Positions 8,162 to 16,018 of a DNA stretch of 64,000 bases are shown here, in pieces. Numbering within the stretch: the first letter of the stretch is position 1; the number at the start of each line of letters is the position of its first letter. The position numbers and the translations under genes are program-made. A model generated the notes under the pieces. It made no database searches. It was not told the origin of the DNA and worked only from the letters and a program-made list of their open reading frames with translations. The stretch spans positions 404,495 to 468,494 of the forward strand of contig NZ_FOCL01000004.1 in assembly GCF_900110105.1 (NCBI RefSeq), read 5' to 3'. Source of the DNA: Mucilaginibacter gossypiicola (GTDB lineage Bacteria; Bacteroidota; Bacteroidia; Sphingobacteriales; Sphingobacteriaceae).

Positions 8162-8514
8162 AGGTAAAATGCTAATTATGGTGTATTAGGTTATTAGCTC
8201 TTAATGTCGCAAATAAACAAAATGTTTTATAATTAAAAATATTTCCTGGTATTTAGGTGAAGTTAATATAAGGTTATATTACAAATATATTCCTTATTAA
8301 CAGTTAGATATGGTGCTATTTTAATGGTATATTATCTTTTGTAAAGATAATTGTTTTGATTTCTTTTTTACAATAGAAACAACATATAGTTAACTATATC
8401 ATCATTTTGTGATAACAGTGCAAATGGTTATCATGTTTGTTTCATCAGTAGGATGCAACACATTGATAAGTTGGGTGTCACTTAGGACATAACCTAACAG
8501 ATATGATTTGCAAA
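8162..8514. promoter_or_regulatory. Divergent intergenic region with two inverted repeats
   Basis: About 350 bp between the leftward receiver gene and the rightward beta-helix protein gene, very AT-rich in its left part. Two dyads stand out: a perfect 16-bp palindrome ATATAGTTAACTATAT at 8384-8399, and TGATAAC (8410-8416) facing GTTATCA (8427-8433) across 10 bp. Either could bind a dimeric regulator; no regulator is known. The rest shows nothing recognisable. Confidence 0.35.
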
Positions 8515-9672
8515 ATGAAAATTAAATTTAACCTTGGCTTAATGCTTTTAATCTGTTTTAGTGCTGTTGCAAATAACAGTGTTGCGCAGTTAGCCAATAA
8601 AGTGGAAACCGATAATACTGTTCCGGCAAACCAGGGCGAAACGGATACAACTGGTAACAATGCAGCCATTATCGTGCCTGCTCCCGATGTTTTGAAAAAT
8701 ACCGGTATTGTTTATGATGATAGTGGCGATCTGCAGGATGAGGTTAAAAGCGGGGCATTAAAAACTGCGACAAAAAAATACACCAGGCTTTACGCAGTCG
8801 GCAAATTGGACGAATTGATGATCGATAACCGTTTCGGTGAGGTTAAAGTAAACACCTGGAACCGCAATGAGTTTAGTGTGGAAGTACAGGTGAAAATTTA
8901 TGCCGATAAACAAGCAGATGCGCAGCATTTTTTAGATGTGGTTGGTATAAGCGATAAAAGGGGAGAGGCTGTGGTATCTTTTAAAACCATCATCGGGGCG
9001 AACGGCGGTGATAACGGGAATGTATTGTGGAAGGGAGAGGATAAACCTCATCTTAAAAAAATAGAAGTGAACTACCTGGTTTTTATGCCATCAAAAAATA
9101 CGCTGAACATAAGCAACAATTATGGAACAACTGTTTTGCCCGATTTTAACGGCAAACTCATATTAAACAGCCTGTATGGTAATCTTACAGCAAAAAAACT
9201 GATCAACCCGCTTAACAGTGTAAAACTGAACTTTGGTAATGCCAATATTGAAGCATTCAGCGGCACACGGCTCGAGGTTTTGCATGGCAGTCTGGACCTT
9301 AATGAAGGTAGTAACTTTAATGTAAGTGTAACCTACGGCCCGGCAAGGATAGGGCGAATTTATTCTTCGGCTAATGTTGATATGAAATTTGGCAGGCAGT
9401 TGAGGATTGAAAACATCGACAAAAGTATCAAAACATTAAACGTAAATGTTGCCTACAGCAGTGTGCAGGTAGGTAGTATTACAGGCGTAAATGCCAATTG
9501 TGATGTTAGCACTTACTACGGCCACTTGAGCAGTAATGATCTGAATATTAAATTGTTCAGCAATGCAACGCCAGATAATGCAGCGAAAAGTTACAAAGGC
9601 CAGTTGGGCAAGGGGAATAAAAGCAGGAATATCGTGATAAAAACAAATTTTGGCCAGGTTAATTTTGATTGA
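8515..9672 (+). CDS. Exported beta-helix-like protein (DUF4097/toastrack type)
   Basis: 385 residues from ATG 8515 (an ATG four codons upstream is an alternative). A signal peptide (MKIKFNLGLMLLICFSAVAN) is followed by a low-complexity linker and, from about residue 90, by repeated short beta-strand units of the kind LDELMIDNRFGEVKVNTWNR and YGTTVLPDFNGKLILNSLYG, the pattern of DUF4097 or 'adhesin-like' proteins that fold as a right-handed beta solenoid. Role unknown; relatives in Bacteroidota often occur with anti-sigma or sensor systems, but none is next to it. Ends just before a hairpin that mainly serves the convergent peptidase gene. Confidence 0.7.
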   Translation: MKIKFNLGLMLLICFSAVANNSVAQLANKVETDNTVPANQGETDTTGNNAAIIVPAPDVLKNTGIVYDDSGDLQDEVKSGALKTATKKYTRLYAVGKLDELMIDNRFGEVKVNTWNRNEFSVEVQVKIYADKQADAQHFLDVVGISDKRGEAVVSFKTIIGANGGDNGNVLWKGEDKPHLKKIEVNYLVFMPSKNTLNISNNYGTTVLPDFNGKLILNSLYGNLTAKKLINPLNSVKLNFGNANIEAFSGTRLEVLHGSLDLNEGSNFNVSVTYGPARIGRIYSSANVDMKFGRQLRIENIDKSIKTLNVNVAYSSVQVGSITGVNANCDVSTYYGHLSSNDLNIKLFSNATPDNAAKSYKGQLGKGNKSRNIVIKTNFGQVNFD

Positions 9673-9709
9673 AAAAAAATGGCGGCGAACTCAAACGCTC
9701 GCCGCCATT
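9671..9709 (-). terminator. Rho-independent terminator for the M1 peptidase gene
   Basis: Perfect 11-bp stem AATGGCGGCGA/TCGCCGCCATT (9678-9688 with 9699-9709, 10-nt loop). Read on the minus strand it is followed by eight T residues (9679-9672 region), so it terminates the leftward gene at 9765; it overlaps the stop of the rightward gene and could slow that transcript too. Confidence 0.85.
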
Positions 9710-9764
9710 CAAAACTATCTCTAATCTCCCCTGCAAATCCGAAATCGAAATTCCGAAATCCAAA

Positions 9765-11729
9765 TTATTCTCCCCTGTAAACGTTGTTTTTCAGGTCAAC
9801 GTCGGGTAGTTGATGGTCAGGGTCAATCTCCATACTTTTAATGGCTGATGTTGAAGGATATTTAAACTTCCAAACACCATCACGCTGCCAGATATTTACC
9901 GGCAAGTGAAGAATCTCTGTTTTGCCATTAGCCTGAACAATTTTAAGATCAACAGGCATAGCCATTTTTTCGTTGTTGGTTAGGGTGATCAGCACACCTT
10001 CAGCAGGGTTGCCTTTGATATAGCTTACAGAAGTAATAGCCTGGTCAAGTTTCCAGGTAGTAAAGAACCACGACTTCCAAAACCAGTTCAGGTCTTCGCC
10101 TGTAGCGTCATTCATAGCCCTGAAAAGATCGTAAGGCAAAGGGTGCTTAAATGCCCAGTTTTTTACATACTCACGGAATGCATAGTCAAAACGTTCGGGG
10201 CCAATTACTACGTTTCTTAAAATATCCAAACCTAAAGCGGTTTTGGTATAATATTGACCGTAATCTCTAAGTCCGATAGCCTCGGGAGGGGTCATGAGTG
10301 GATCTTTGCTGTTGCGGTAACCAGCCAGTATATTTTGTGCCGAACCGCTTTTTTCAGCATACTCGCCTTTATTAAATTCCTTGGTAGCATATTCGTTAAT
10401 AAAAGTATTGAAACCCTCATCCTGCCACATGTATTTACGCTCGTTTGAGCCCACAATCATCGGGAACCAGTTATGACCTATTTCATGAGTAACATCGCCC
10501 CAAAGGTCGCCCTTTTTTAGGTTGCTCAAACAAAAAATAGCGCCCGGGTACTCCATACCCAAAGCTACGCCCGATACATTGACAGCCGAGTTCCATGGAT
10601 ATTCAAAGTATAGGTTTGAATAAATTTCCATGCTGTTTTTTAGGTATTCGGTTGAGCGGCCCCAGCCATCGTTACCTGAGCTTTCAAGTGGGTAAGCCGA
10701 CTGGGCAATGCCTTTGCGGCCAGAAGGGAAGTTAACCCTTGCAGCATCCCAAATGAAAGCATCCGAAGCGCCCCAGGCAATATCGCGGCTATTCTGCATT
10801 TTATAGTGCCAGGTAAGCGTACCCTTAAACGGACGGGTTGCACCTTTGCCAACTTCTGAAGCGCTGATGATGGTAACAGTTTTATCGCTGTTACGTGCCT
10901 GTTCCAATCTTTTTAACTGAACAGGAGTAAGTACTTCTTCAGGGTTTTGCAAATCGCCCGAACCAACTACTATTTTATTGGCCGGAACGGTAATGTAGTA
11001 ATCAAAATCGCCGTATTCGCAATAAAACTCGCCCAAGCCCATGTAAGGTAAGGTGTTCCAGCCTTCTACATCATCATACACGCACATACGCGGGTACCAC
11101 TGTGCAATTTCATATACATACCCCTGTTTGAATTTTTTGCGGCCCATACGGTCGGCACCGTAAAATGGTATTGCGAAATCATAATTAACCTTAACCTCTA
11201 ATTTTTCGCCCTTACCATCCATCGGGGTATTGAGGCGCAGCTGCATGCGGGCATCGGTAATGATAGGATCAACTTTATAAGTTTCGCCTTTGTAGGTAAC
11301 CTCAACAGAAGCAATATGGTAACCTCCGCGACTAAAACCACGAACATCAAACCTGTCGCCGGTATAAGGAGTTACAGCCGCTCCGCGCGAGTCGGGTTTA
11401 AAAAGGTTTTGATCCAATTGTAGCCACAAGTAGTCAAGCTTATCGGGGCTGTTGTTAGTGTAGGTGATTTTGACTTCGCCGGTGATGGTTGTGTCCTTAC
11501 CTTCGTTAAGTGAAGCTTTAATCTGGTAATCAGCCTTGTTTTGCCAATAAGCCGGTGAAGGTTTGCCTGCAGCAGAGCGTGTGCCACCGCTGGTAACCGG
11601 CCAGGTAATAGGGCCAAAAAGATCCTGGTGATTGTATTTTGTTGTGTCGGTACTTTGAGCAGATGCCGTTCGCGTTAAGGGCATCAGCGCTACAGCGCAT
11701 AATAAATAATTCAGTTTTAAACAGTTCAT
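9765..11729 (-). CDS. M1-family zinc metallopeptidase, exported
   Basis: 654 residues from ATG 11729-11727, chosen because it starts a signal peptide (MNCLKLNYLLCAVALMPLTR, then TASAQ); a longer frame upstream lacks such a start. The gluzincin zinc site is complete: His415-Glu416-x-x-His419 in HEIGHNWFP and Glu438 in WQDEGFNTF, 18 residues apart as in M1 aminopeptidases. The N-terminal half is the beta-sandwich seen in M1 enzymes, while the family's GAMEN exopeptidase loop appears as GMEYPG. It probably trims peptides in the periplasm or at the surface. Monocistronic, with a strong terminator downstream. Confidence 0.92.
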   Translation of the reverse strand: MNCLKLNYLLCAVALMPLTRTASAQSTDTTKYNHQDLFGPITWPVTSGGTRSAAGKPSPAYWQNKADYQIKASLNEGKDTTITGEVKITYTNNSPDKLDYLWLQLDQNLFKPDSRGAAVTPYTGDRFDVRGFSRGGYHIASVEVTYKGETYKVDPIITDARMQLRLNTPMDGKGEKLEVKVNYDFAIPFYGADRMGRKKFKQGYVYEIAQWYPRMCVYDDVEGWNTLPYMGLGEFYCEYGDFDYYITVPANKIVVGSGDLQNPEEVLTPVQLKRLEQARNSDKTVTIISASEVGKGATRPFKGTLTWHYKMQNSRDIAWGASDAFIWDAARVNFPSGRKGIAQSAYPLESSGNDGWGRSTEYLKNSMEIYSNLYFEYPWNSAVNVSGVALGMEYPGAIFCLSNLKKGDLWGDVTHEIGHNWFPMIVGSNERKYMWQDEGFNTFINEYATKEFNKGEYAEKSGSAQNILAGYRNSKDPLMTPPEAIGLRDYGQYYTKTALGLDILRNVVIGPERFDYAFREYVKNWAFKHPLPYDLFRAMNDATGEDLNWFWKSWFFTTWKLDQAITSVSYIKGNPAEGVLITLTNNEKMAMPVDLKIVQANGKTEILHLPVNIWQRDGVWKFKYPSTSAIKSMEIDPDHQLPDVDLKNNVYRGE

Positions 11730-11868
11730 CTTAAATTTTTGGTAACAAGGGGGCAAATAAAGTGAAATAATTTGTGAGTTTGGCAATTTTAGATGCCGAA
11801 AGAGTTGGATATAAGTGATTTTGACATATTAGGTTAGGGTTGTAATGGGGATGTTACTTTTTACGTCC

Positions 11869-11897
11869 CATCAGGTCTCTTGCTAAGGACCCTGATG
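11869..11897. repeat. Uninterrupted palindrome of the CATCAGG(G)TC...GACCCTGATG family
   Basis: Imperfect palindrome CATCAGGTCTCT - TGCTA - AGGACCCTGATG in the 833-bp gap between the peptidase and the YyaL-like gene. Its paralogue at 49973-49985/50276-50289 is split by a 279-bp insertion, and flanking bases are also related (TTT.CG.CCCATCAGG on the left), so both are copies of one intergenic repeat family. Confidence 0.7.
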
Positions 11898-11988
11898 TAT
11901 ACACCATGCAGATTCGTTGCTCCGGGTATTCCGTTAAATGTTTAGAAGGCGGTGAAAAACTTTGAAGGTAAAATGACATCTTCACCAC

Positions 11989-12025
11989 GTCATTGCGAGG
12001 CACGAAGCAATCCCCTACAGGCAGG
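11989..12025. repeat. Fragment of the GTCATTGCGAGG dispersed repeat
   Basis: GTCATTGCGAGG at 11989-12000 followed by CACGAAGCAATCCCC matches the left arm of the complete palindromic copies at 34915-35009 and 59325-59420. Only one arm is present, so this is a truncated copy. Confidence 0.6.
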
Positions 12026-12050
12026 TAACGATCTTTATTCCATGGACTTC

Positions 12051-12303
12051 CATCGTCGCGCTCTTGGCCGCGCGTGGCCAGATACTTTTGTCTTGACACA
12101 AAAGTATCCAAAAAGTCAAGTCAGCAGATAGGCTTCTTTGCCCACAGGCCTTTGCCCTGCAAATCGGGCAGAACCACGGGCTGCAATTATTTTGCCCCGC
12201 TGCGCTCGCGCTTTCCCTATGCTTCTGCAAAAACTTGCTATGCCCCTTCCTGCGCTCAAGGCCACCATTGTTCTGCCCGCTTTCACCCGAAGCTTACCTG
12301 CTG
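12051..12303 (-). repeat. ~250-bp dispersed intergenic repeat, copy A
   Basis: This GC-richer block matches the reverse complement of 61475-61725 over its whole length with scattered substitutions: shared blocks include GTCGCGCTCTTGGCCGCGCG, AGGCTTCTTTGC, GAACCACGGGCTGCAATTAT and CTGCAAAAACTTGCTATGCC. Several overlapping open frames cross it on both strands, a result of its base composition; none has coding character and the copies differ by indels, so it is not annotated as a gene. Just downstream (12380-12400) is a GGCTCAGGGTGACA word also found beside the other copy. Confidence 0.8.
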
Positions 12304-12562
12304 ACGGGAACATTCTTTATTTATCATGTAATGGTTAGCCCGTTGAAGCCTGGTGGGCAGGACCTCTGCATGCGAGTCATCGACCGGCTCAGGGTGACAG
12401 GCCCTCTTTGCTTAATGTCATTTCATTCAGAGGCCACCGGATTTAAACACTCAGCATAACAAGGCTTATAAATACCACTCCCCGGTAAAACTTTTCTAAA
12501 TAATTACCATTTAACTTACAGATACAATTATATCTGCATTTTTGCAGCAAATACACAGCTAT

Positions 12563-14584
12563 ATGAATCGTTTGGCCAACTCTACATCGCCATATTTATT
12601 GCAACATGCCAATAACCCGGTTAACTGGTACCCCTGGGGCAAGGAAGCCCTTGATAAAGCCAGGGCCGAAAATAAACTGATCCTGGTTAGTATTGGTTAT
12701 TCAGCCTGCCACTGGTGCCATGTGATGGAACACGAAAGCTTTGAAGATGAAGCTGTGGCTGCAGTGATGAACGAATACTTTGTTTGTATTAAGGTAGACA
12801 GGGAAGAGCGCCCCGATGTCGACCAGATCTATATGAGTGCCGTACAACTCATGAGCGGCAGGGGCGGCTGGCCGCTTAACTGCATCTGCCTGCCCGATCA
12901 AAGGCCTATTTACGGCGGTACCTACTTCCGTAAAAACGACTGGACATCGTTACTCTTTAACCTGGCCGATTTCTACAAACAAAAGCCCGAAGAAGCTGAA
13001 GATTATGCCGTGCGACTTACCGAGGGGATCCAAAAGTATGAATCGATAGAGTTTGTGGTTGCACAGGCAGAACATACCAAAGATGATCTGCAAGCCATTG
13101 TAAATAATTGGAAACGATATTTTGATAAGCAGGAGGGAGGCACCGGCAATGCGCCCAAATTCCCGATGCCTAATAACTGGCTGGCTTTAATGCGTTATGC
13201 TCATTTAATGAAGGACGAAGAGATTGCCCAACAGGTAAAACTCTCCCTGCATAAAATGGCTTTCGGCGGCATTTATGACCATGTTGGCGGCGGCTTTGCC
13301 CGTTACTCGGTTGATGGGCGCTGGCATGTACCACACTTTGAAAAAATGTTGTATGATAATGCTCAGCTTATCAGTCTGTATGCCGAAGCTTACACCTGGA
13401 AGCCGGATGAATTGTACAGGCAGGTTGTAGATGAGATCATCACTTTCAGTACGTGTGAACTGATGTCGCCAGATTATGGGTTTTACTCGGCGCTTGACGC
13501 GGATAGCGAAGGGAAGGAAGGCAAGTTTTATATTTTTACCAAAGATGAGATCGAAGAGATCCTGGGAGATGAAGCCGGACTGTTCAGCATCTACTACAAT
13601 ATTACGGAGGATGGCAACTGGGAAGAGGAAGAATCGAACGTATTGTTCCGAAAGGATAGTGACGAAGAACTGGCCCAAAAGTTAGGTTTGCCGGTTGATG
13701 AATTACTTGCCAAAATAAATTCTTCAAAACAAAAAGTATTTGAAGCACGCAGTGTACGTGTACGACCTGGATTGGATAACAAGATCCTTGCTTCATGGAA
13801 CGGTCTGATGTTAAAAGGCTTGAGTGATGCTTATCGAACGTTTAATAAACAGGAGTATCTTGAACTGGCGCTGAATAACGCCGGGTTTATTTTAAATAAC
13901 CTGCTTGGTCAAAATGGCAGGCTATCACGGGTTTATAGTGCCACATCGTCGCAGGATAAATCTGTAGCATTTTTGGATGATTATGCCAATATCATCGATG
14001 GGCTTATCGCCTTATATGAAGTTACCTTTAATGAGCACTGGCTGCAGCAGGCCAAAAATCTTGCTGATACAGCCATAGCCCATTATTATGACGAAACAAA
14101 GGGGATTTTCTTTTTCACGACCGATGATGATGAGCAGCTGATTGCCCGTAAATCTGAAATTATGGATGGGGTGATCCCTGCCTCCAATTCGGTTATGGCA
14201 CGGGTGCTTAAAAAGTTAGGCTTGCTTTTTGATAACGAAAGCTACGTTGAGGTTTCGGCTCAATTGTTACGCAATGTAATGCCACAGCTGGCAAAGTACG
14301 GTTCGGCCTATTCAAACTGGATGATGCTTTTGCTTGATGAAGTATTTGGTATAAACGAAATTGCGATAACAGGTACCGAAGCCGAAGCTTTCAGAAAGGA
14401 AATGGAAAATAATTACATCCCCAATAAAATTATGTTGGGCGGTAATACAGGAAGTTTACCTTTGCTGCAGGATAAGTTTGGTGCATCAACACAAATTTTC
14501 ATTTGTAAAGATAAAACCTGCGGATTACCTGCTAATAACCCGGCCGACGCCCTTAATGAAGTTGAAGCCAGATTTTACAACTAA
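12563..14584 (+). CDS. YyaL/DUF255 family protein (thioredoxin-like plus (alpha/alpha)6 barrel)
   Basis: 673 residues from ATG 12563; an upstream TTG in frame is unlikely because family members begin at MNRLANSTSPYLLQHA. The N-terminal 160 residues form a thioredoxin-like DUF255 domain with the redox-like motif Cys49-His-Trp-Cys52 (SACHWCHVMEHESF) and the family signature REERPDVDQIYM. The remainder resembles the (alpha/alpha)6-barrel of N-acylglucosamine 2-epimerase-like enzymes (GGIYDHVGGGFARYSVD, VPHFEKMLYDNAQL, ASWNGLMLKGL). The family (YyaL, spermatogenesis-associated protein 20) is widespread but its reaction is not established. Followed after 12 bp by the SlyD-type gene, so the two are probably co-transcribed. 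Confidence 0.9.
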   Translation: MNRLANSTSPYLLQHANNPVNWYPWGKEALDKARAENKLILVSIGYSACHWCHVMEHESFEDEAVAAVMNEYFVCIKVDREERPDVDQIYMSAVQLMSGRGGWPLNCICLPDQRPIYGGTYFRKNDWTSLLFNLADFYKQKPEEAEDYAVRLTEGIQKYESIEFVVAQAEHTKDDLQAIVNNWKRYFDKQEGGTGNAPKFPMPNNWLALMRYAHLMKDEEIAQQVKLSLHKMAFGGIYDHVGGGFARYSVDGRWHVPHFEKMLYDNAQLISLYAEAYTWKPDELYRQVVDEIITFSTCELMSPDYGFYSALDADSEGKEGKFYIFTKDEIEEILGDEAGLFSIYYNITEDGNWEEEESNVLFRKDSDEELAQKLGLPVDELLAKINSSKQKVFEARSVRVRPGLDNKILASWNGLMLKGLSDAYRTFNKQEYLELALNNAGFILNNLLGQNGRLSRVYSATSSQDKSVAFLDDYANIIDGLIALYEVTFNEHWLQQAKNLADTAIAHYYDETKGIFFFTTDDDEQLIARKSEIMDGVIPASNSVMARVLKKLGLLFDNESYVEVSAQLLRNVMPQLAKYGSAYSNWMMLLLDEVFGINEIAITGTEAEAFRKEMENNYIPNKIMLGGNTGSLPLLQDKFGASTQIFICKDKTCGLPANNPADALNEVEARFYN

Positions 14585-14596
14585 AAACAATTTACA

Positions 14597-15100
14597 ATGA
14601 AGATTGCACCTCAGCACGTAGTATCATTAACCTACGATTTGTACGTAGACCGCGAAAACACCGGTACCGAAACTTTGGTAGAAAGTACCACCCAGGAACA
14701 GCCGCTTACCTTTTTATTTGGTGCCGGTCAGATGTTGCCTAAATTTGAAGAAAACCTGAGCACACTTTCAACCGGTGATACTTACGAGTTTCGCTTATCT
14801 CCTGAAGATGCTTACGGTGTATATGATGAAGAAGCTGTAGCCAACCTGCCTAAAGAAATGTTCCAGGGTACTGAAATTCCTGAAATCGGCAGCATTTTGC
14901 CTTTGCAGGATAACCAGGGCCACCGTTTCCAGGCTATGGTAGTTTCAATTGCCGAAGATGCCGTTATTGTTGACCTTAACCACCCAATGGCTGGCCAGGA
15001 ACTGCATTTTAAAGGTAATATCCTTAACGTGCGCCCTGCAACCCCTGAAGAATTATCACACGGCCACGCACATGGTCCGGATGGTCATCACCACCATTAA
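14597..15100 (+). CDS. slyD: SlyD-type FKBP peptidyl-prolyl isomerase
   Basis: 167 residues. FKBP-like core with the inserted IF chaperone flap typical of SlyD: LTFLFGAGQMLPKFEENL and EDAYGVYDEEAVANLP, then VIVDLNHPMAGQELHFKGNI, the diagnostic SlyD block. The C-terminus is His-rich (SHGHAHGPDGHHHH), giving possible nickel/zinc binding. It acts in the cytoplasm as a proline isomerase, folding helper and perhaps metal store. It lies 12 bp after the YyaL-like gene and ends in front of a strong bidirectional terminator. Confidence 0.95.
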   Translation: MKIAPQHVVSLTYDLYVDRENTGTETLVESTTQEQPLTFLFGAGQMLPKFEENLSTLSTGDTYEFRLSPEDAYGVYDEEAVANLPKEMFQGTEIPEIGSILPLQDNQGHRFQAMVVSIAEDAVIVDLNHPMAGQELHFKGNILNVRPATPEELSHGHAHGPDGHHHH

Positions 15101-15223
15101 ACCCCACCCAAACCCTCCCCTAAAGGGAGAGGGCTTTAAATAAAAAAGGTTCGCTTTAAGTGAACCTTTTTTATTTAAAGTATGCAAGGAAAGTCTCCCC
15201 TTTAGGGGAGATTTAGAGGGGTT
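15101..15223. repeat. Nested palindromic intergenic element
   Basis: Directly after the slyD stop: outer words AACCCC / GGGGTT, inner arms CCCTCCCCTAAAGGGAGAGGG and CTCCCCTTTAGGGGAG (each itself partly palindromic), all surrounding the terminator at 15134-15180. The CCTCCCCTAAAGGG word is of a type that recurs in intergenic DNA of this bacterial group. Confidence 0.6.
15134..15180. terminator. Bidirectional terminator between slyD and the convergent gene
   Basis: 47-bp near-perfect palindrome with one mismatch: CTTTAAATAAAAAAGGTTC ... GAACCTTTTTTATTTAAAG. The A6 and T6 tracts on either side of the GC-richer stem let it end transcription from slyD (rightward) and from the 15231 gene (leftward). 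Confidence 0.88.
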
Positions 15224-15230
15224 GAGGCGC

Positions 15231-15950
15231 TCAATAAAATTCCAACCCACCGTCATTCCTGAAACCGCATTTGATCACTACCCGGCAGCTAACTGCTTCG
15301 CCGTTTACCGTAGCTGGTATAAATATCTTGTCGGCAGGGTCGGGTACGTCGATGCTCATATTAAAGGTTTTTTCGTACGAGCCGCTATATACATGTACCT
15401 TGAATGATGCAAGCCTTCCTAACGGACTAATAAGCAATTCTACAGCGCCAAATGATACATTGGGATTAAGGTTCATTAATTCCGGCGGAAGCTTAAAGAG
15501 GTTGAGATAGGGAAGATATCCAAAAAATCTGCCGCCTACTTTAAGCGGCTTGGTTGTTTTTGCCGTATCATTAAGTTTTACATCAACAAAATACTGCAGG
15601 TTTGAAGTACTGTCTTCCGGTGCTTCATAGGTGATCTGGTTGGTCCTGTAGTCGAAATTTTGTACCAGGTGCCCGCGGTTATCAAAAAAGTGCCAAACGC
15701 CGGTTCGCTTATCATTATCGTAATAGCCACTGGCCAGGGCATAGTTTTTTTGATACAACGCCTGGTATAGCCCCTGTCTGATGCCTCTGTTAATTTTTAG
15801 CACGTTAATCCGTTCAATTACCGAATCGGTGAGGCGATGTTTTACAACCACAGTTTCGGGGCTGTTTTTTGCAGCAACAGCATCCTTGGTTTGCGCAAAG
15901 GCAAGGCCGATAAATAGTATCGATATAAAGGTTAAAATAAGCTTTCTCAA
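15231..15950 (-). CDS. Exported hypothetical protein with MORN-like and TonB-C-like parts
   Basis: 239 residues beginning at a TTG (15950-15948), which is preferred because it starts a signal peptide (MRKLILTFISILFIGLAFAQ) and no in-frame ATG is nearby. The middle contains a 'GYYDNDKRTGVWHFFDNRGH' segment like the toxin-antitoxin/MORN-type YwqK repeats of Bacteroidota, and the C-terminal 80 residues (FGAVELLISPLGRLASFKVH...) resemble the TonB C-terminal fold. It is probably periplasmic; function unknown. Adjacent (68 bp) to the large outer-membrane barrel gene on the same strand, so a link to that protein is plausible. Confidence 0.6.
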   Translation of the reverse strand: MRKLILTFISILFIGLAFAQTKDAVAAKNSPETVVVKHRLTDSVIERINVLKINRGIRQGLYQALYQKNYALASGYYDNDKRTGVWHFFDNRGHLVQNFDYRTNQITYEAPEDSTSNLQYFVDVKLNDTAKTTKPLKVGGRFFGYLPYLNLFKLPPELMNLNPNVSFGAVELLISPLGRLASFKVHVYSGSYEKTFNMSIDVPDPADKIFIPATVNGEAVSCRVVIKCGFRNDGGLEFY

Positions 15951-16018
15951 TGCAGGGATATAGATTGTTGTAAATATATAACAGCGGTTAACGTATCTCC
16001 AAAAAAACGGGATACAAA

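Noticed and set aside
12015..12459. Several overlapping small ORFs on both strands
   Set aside because: They lie in the ~250-bp dispersed repeat, whose other copy has indels that break the frames; no domain or start signal.
13205..13678. 157-codon minus-strand ORF inside the YyaL-like gene
   Set aside because: Antisense shadow of a conserved gene, without signal or domain.
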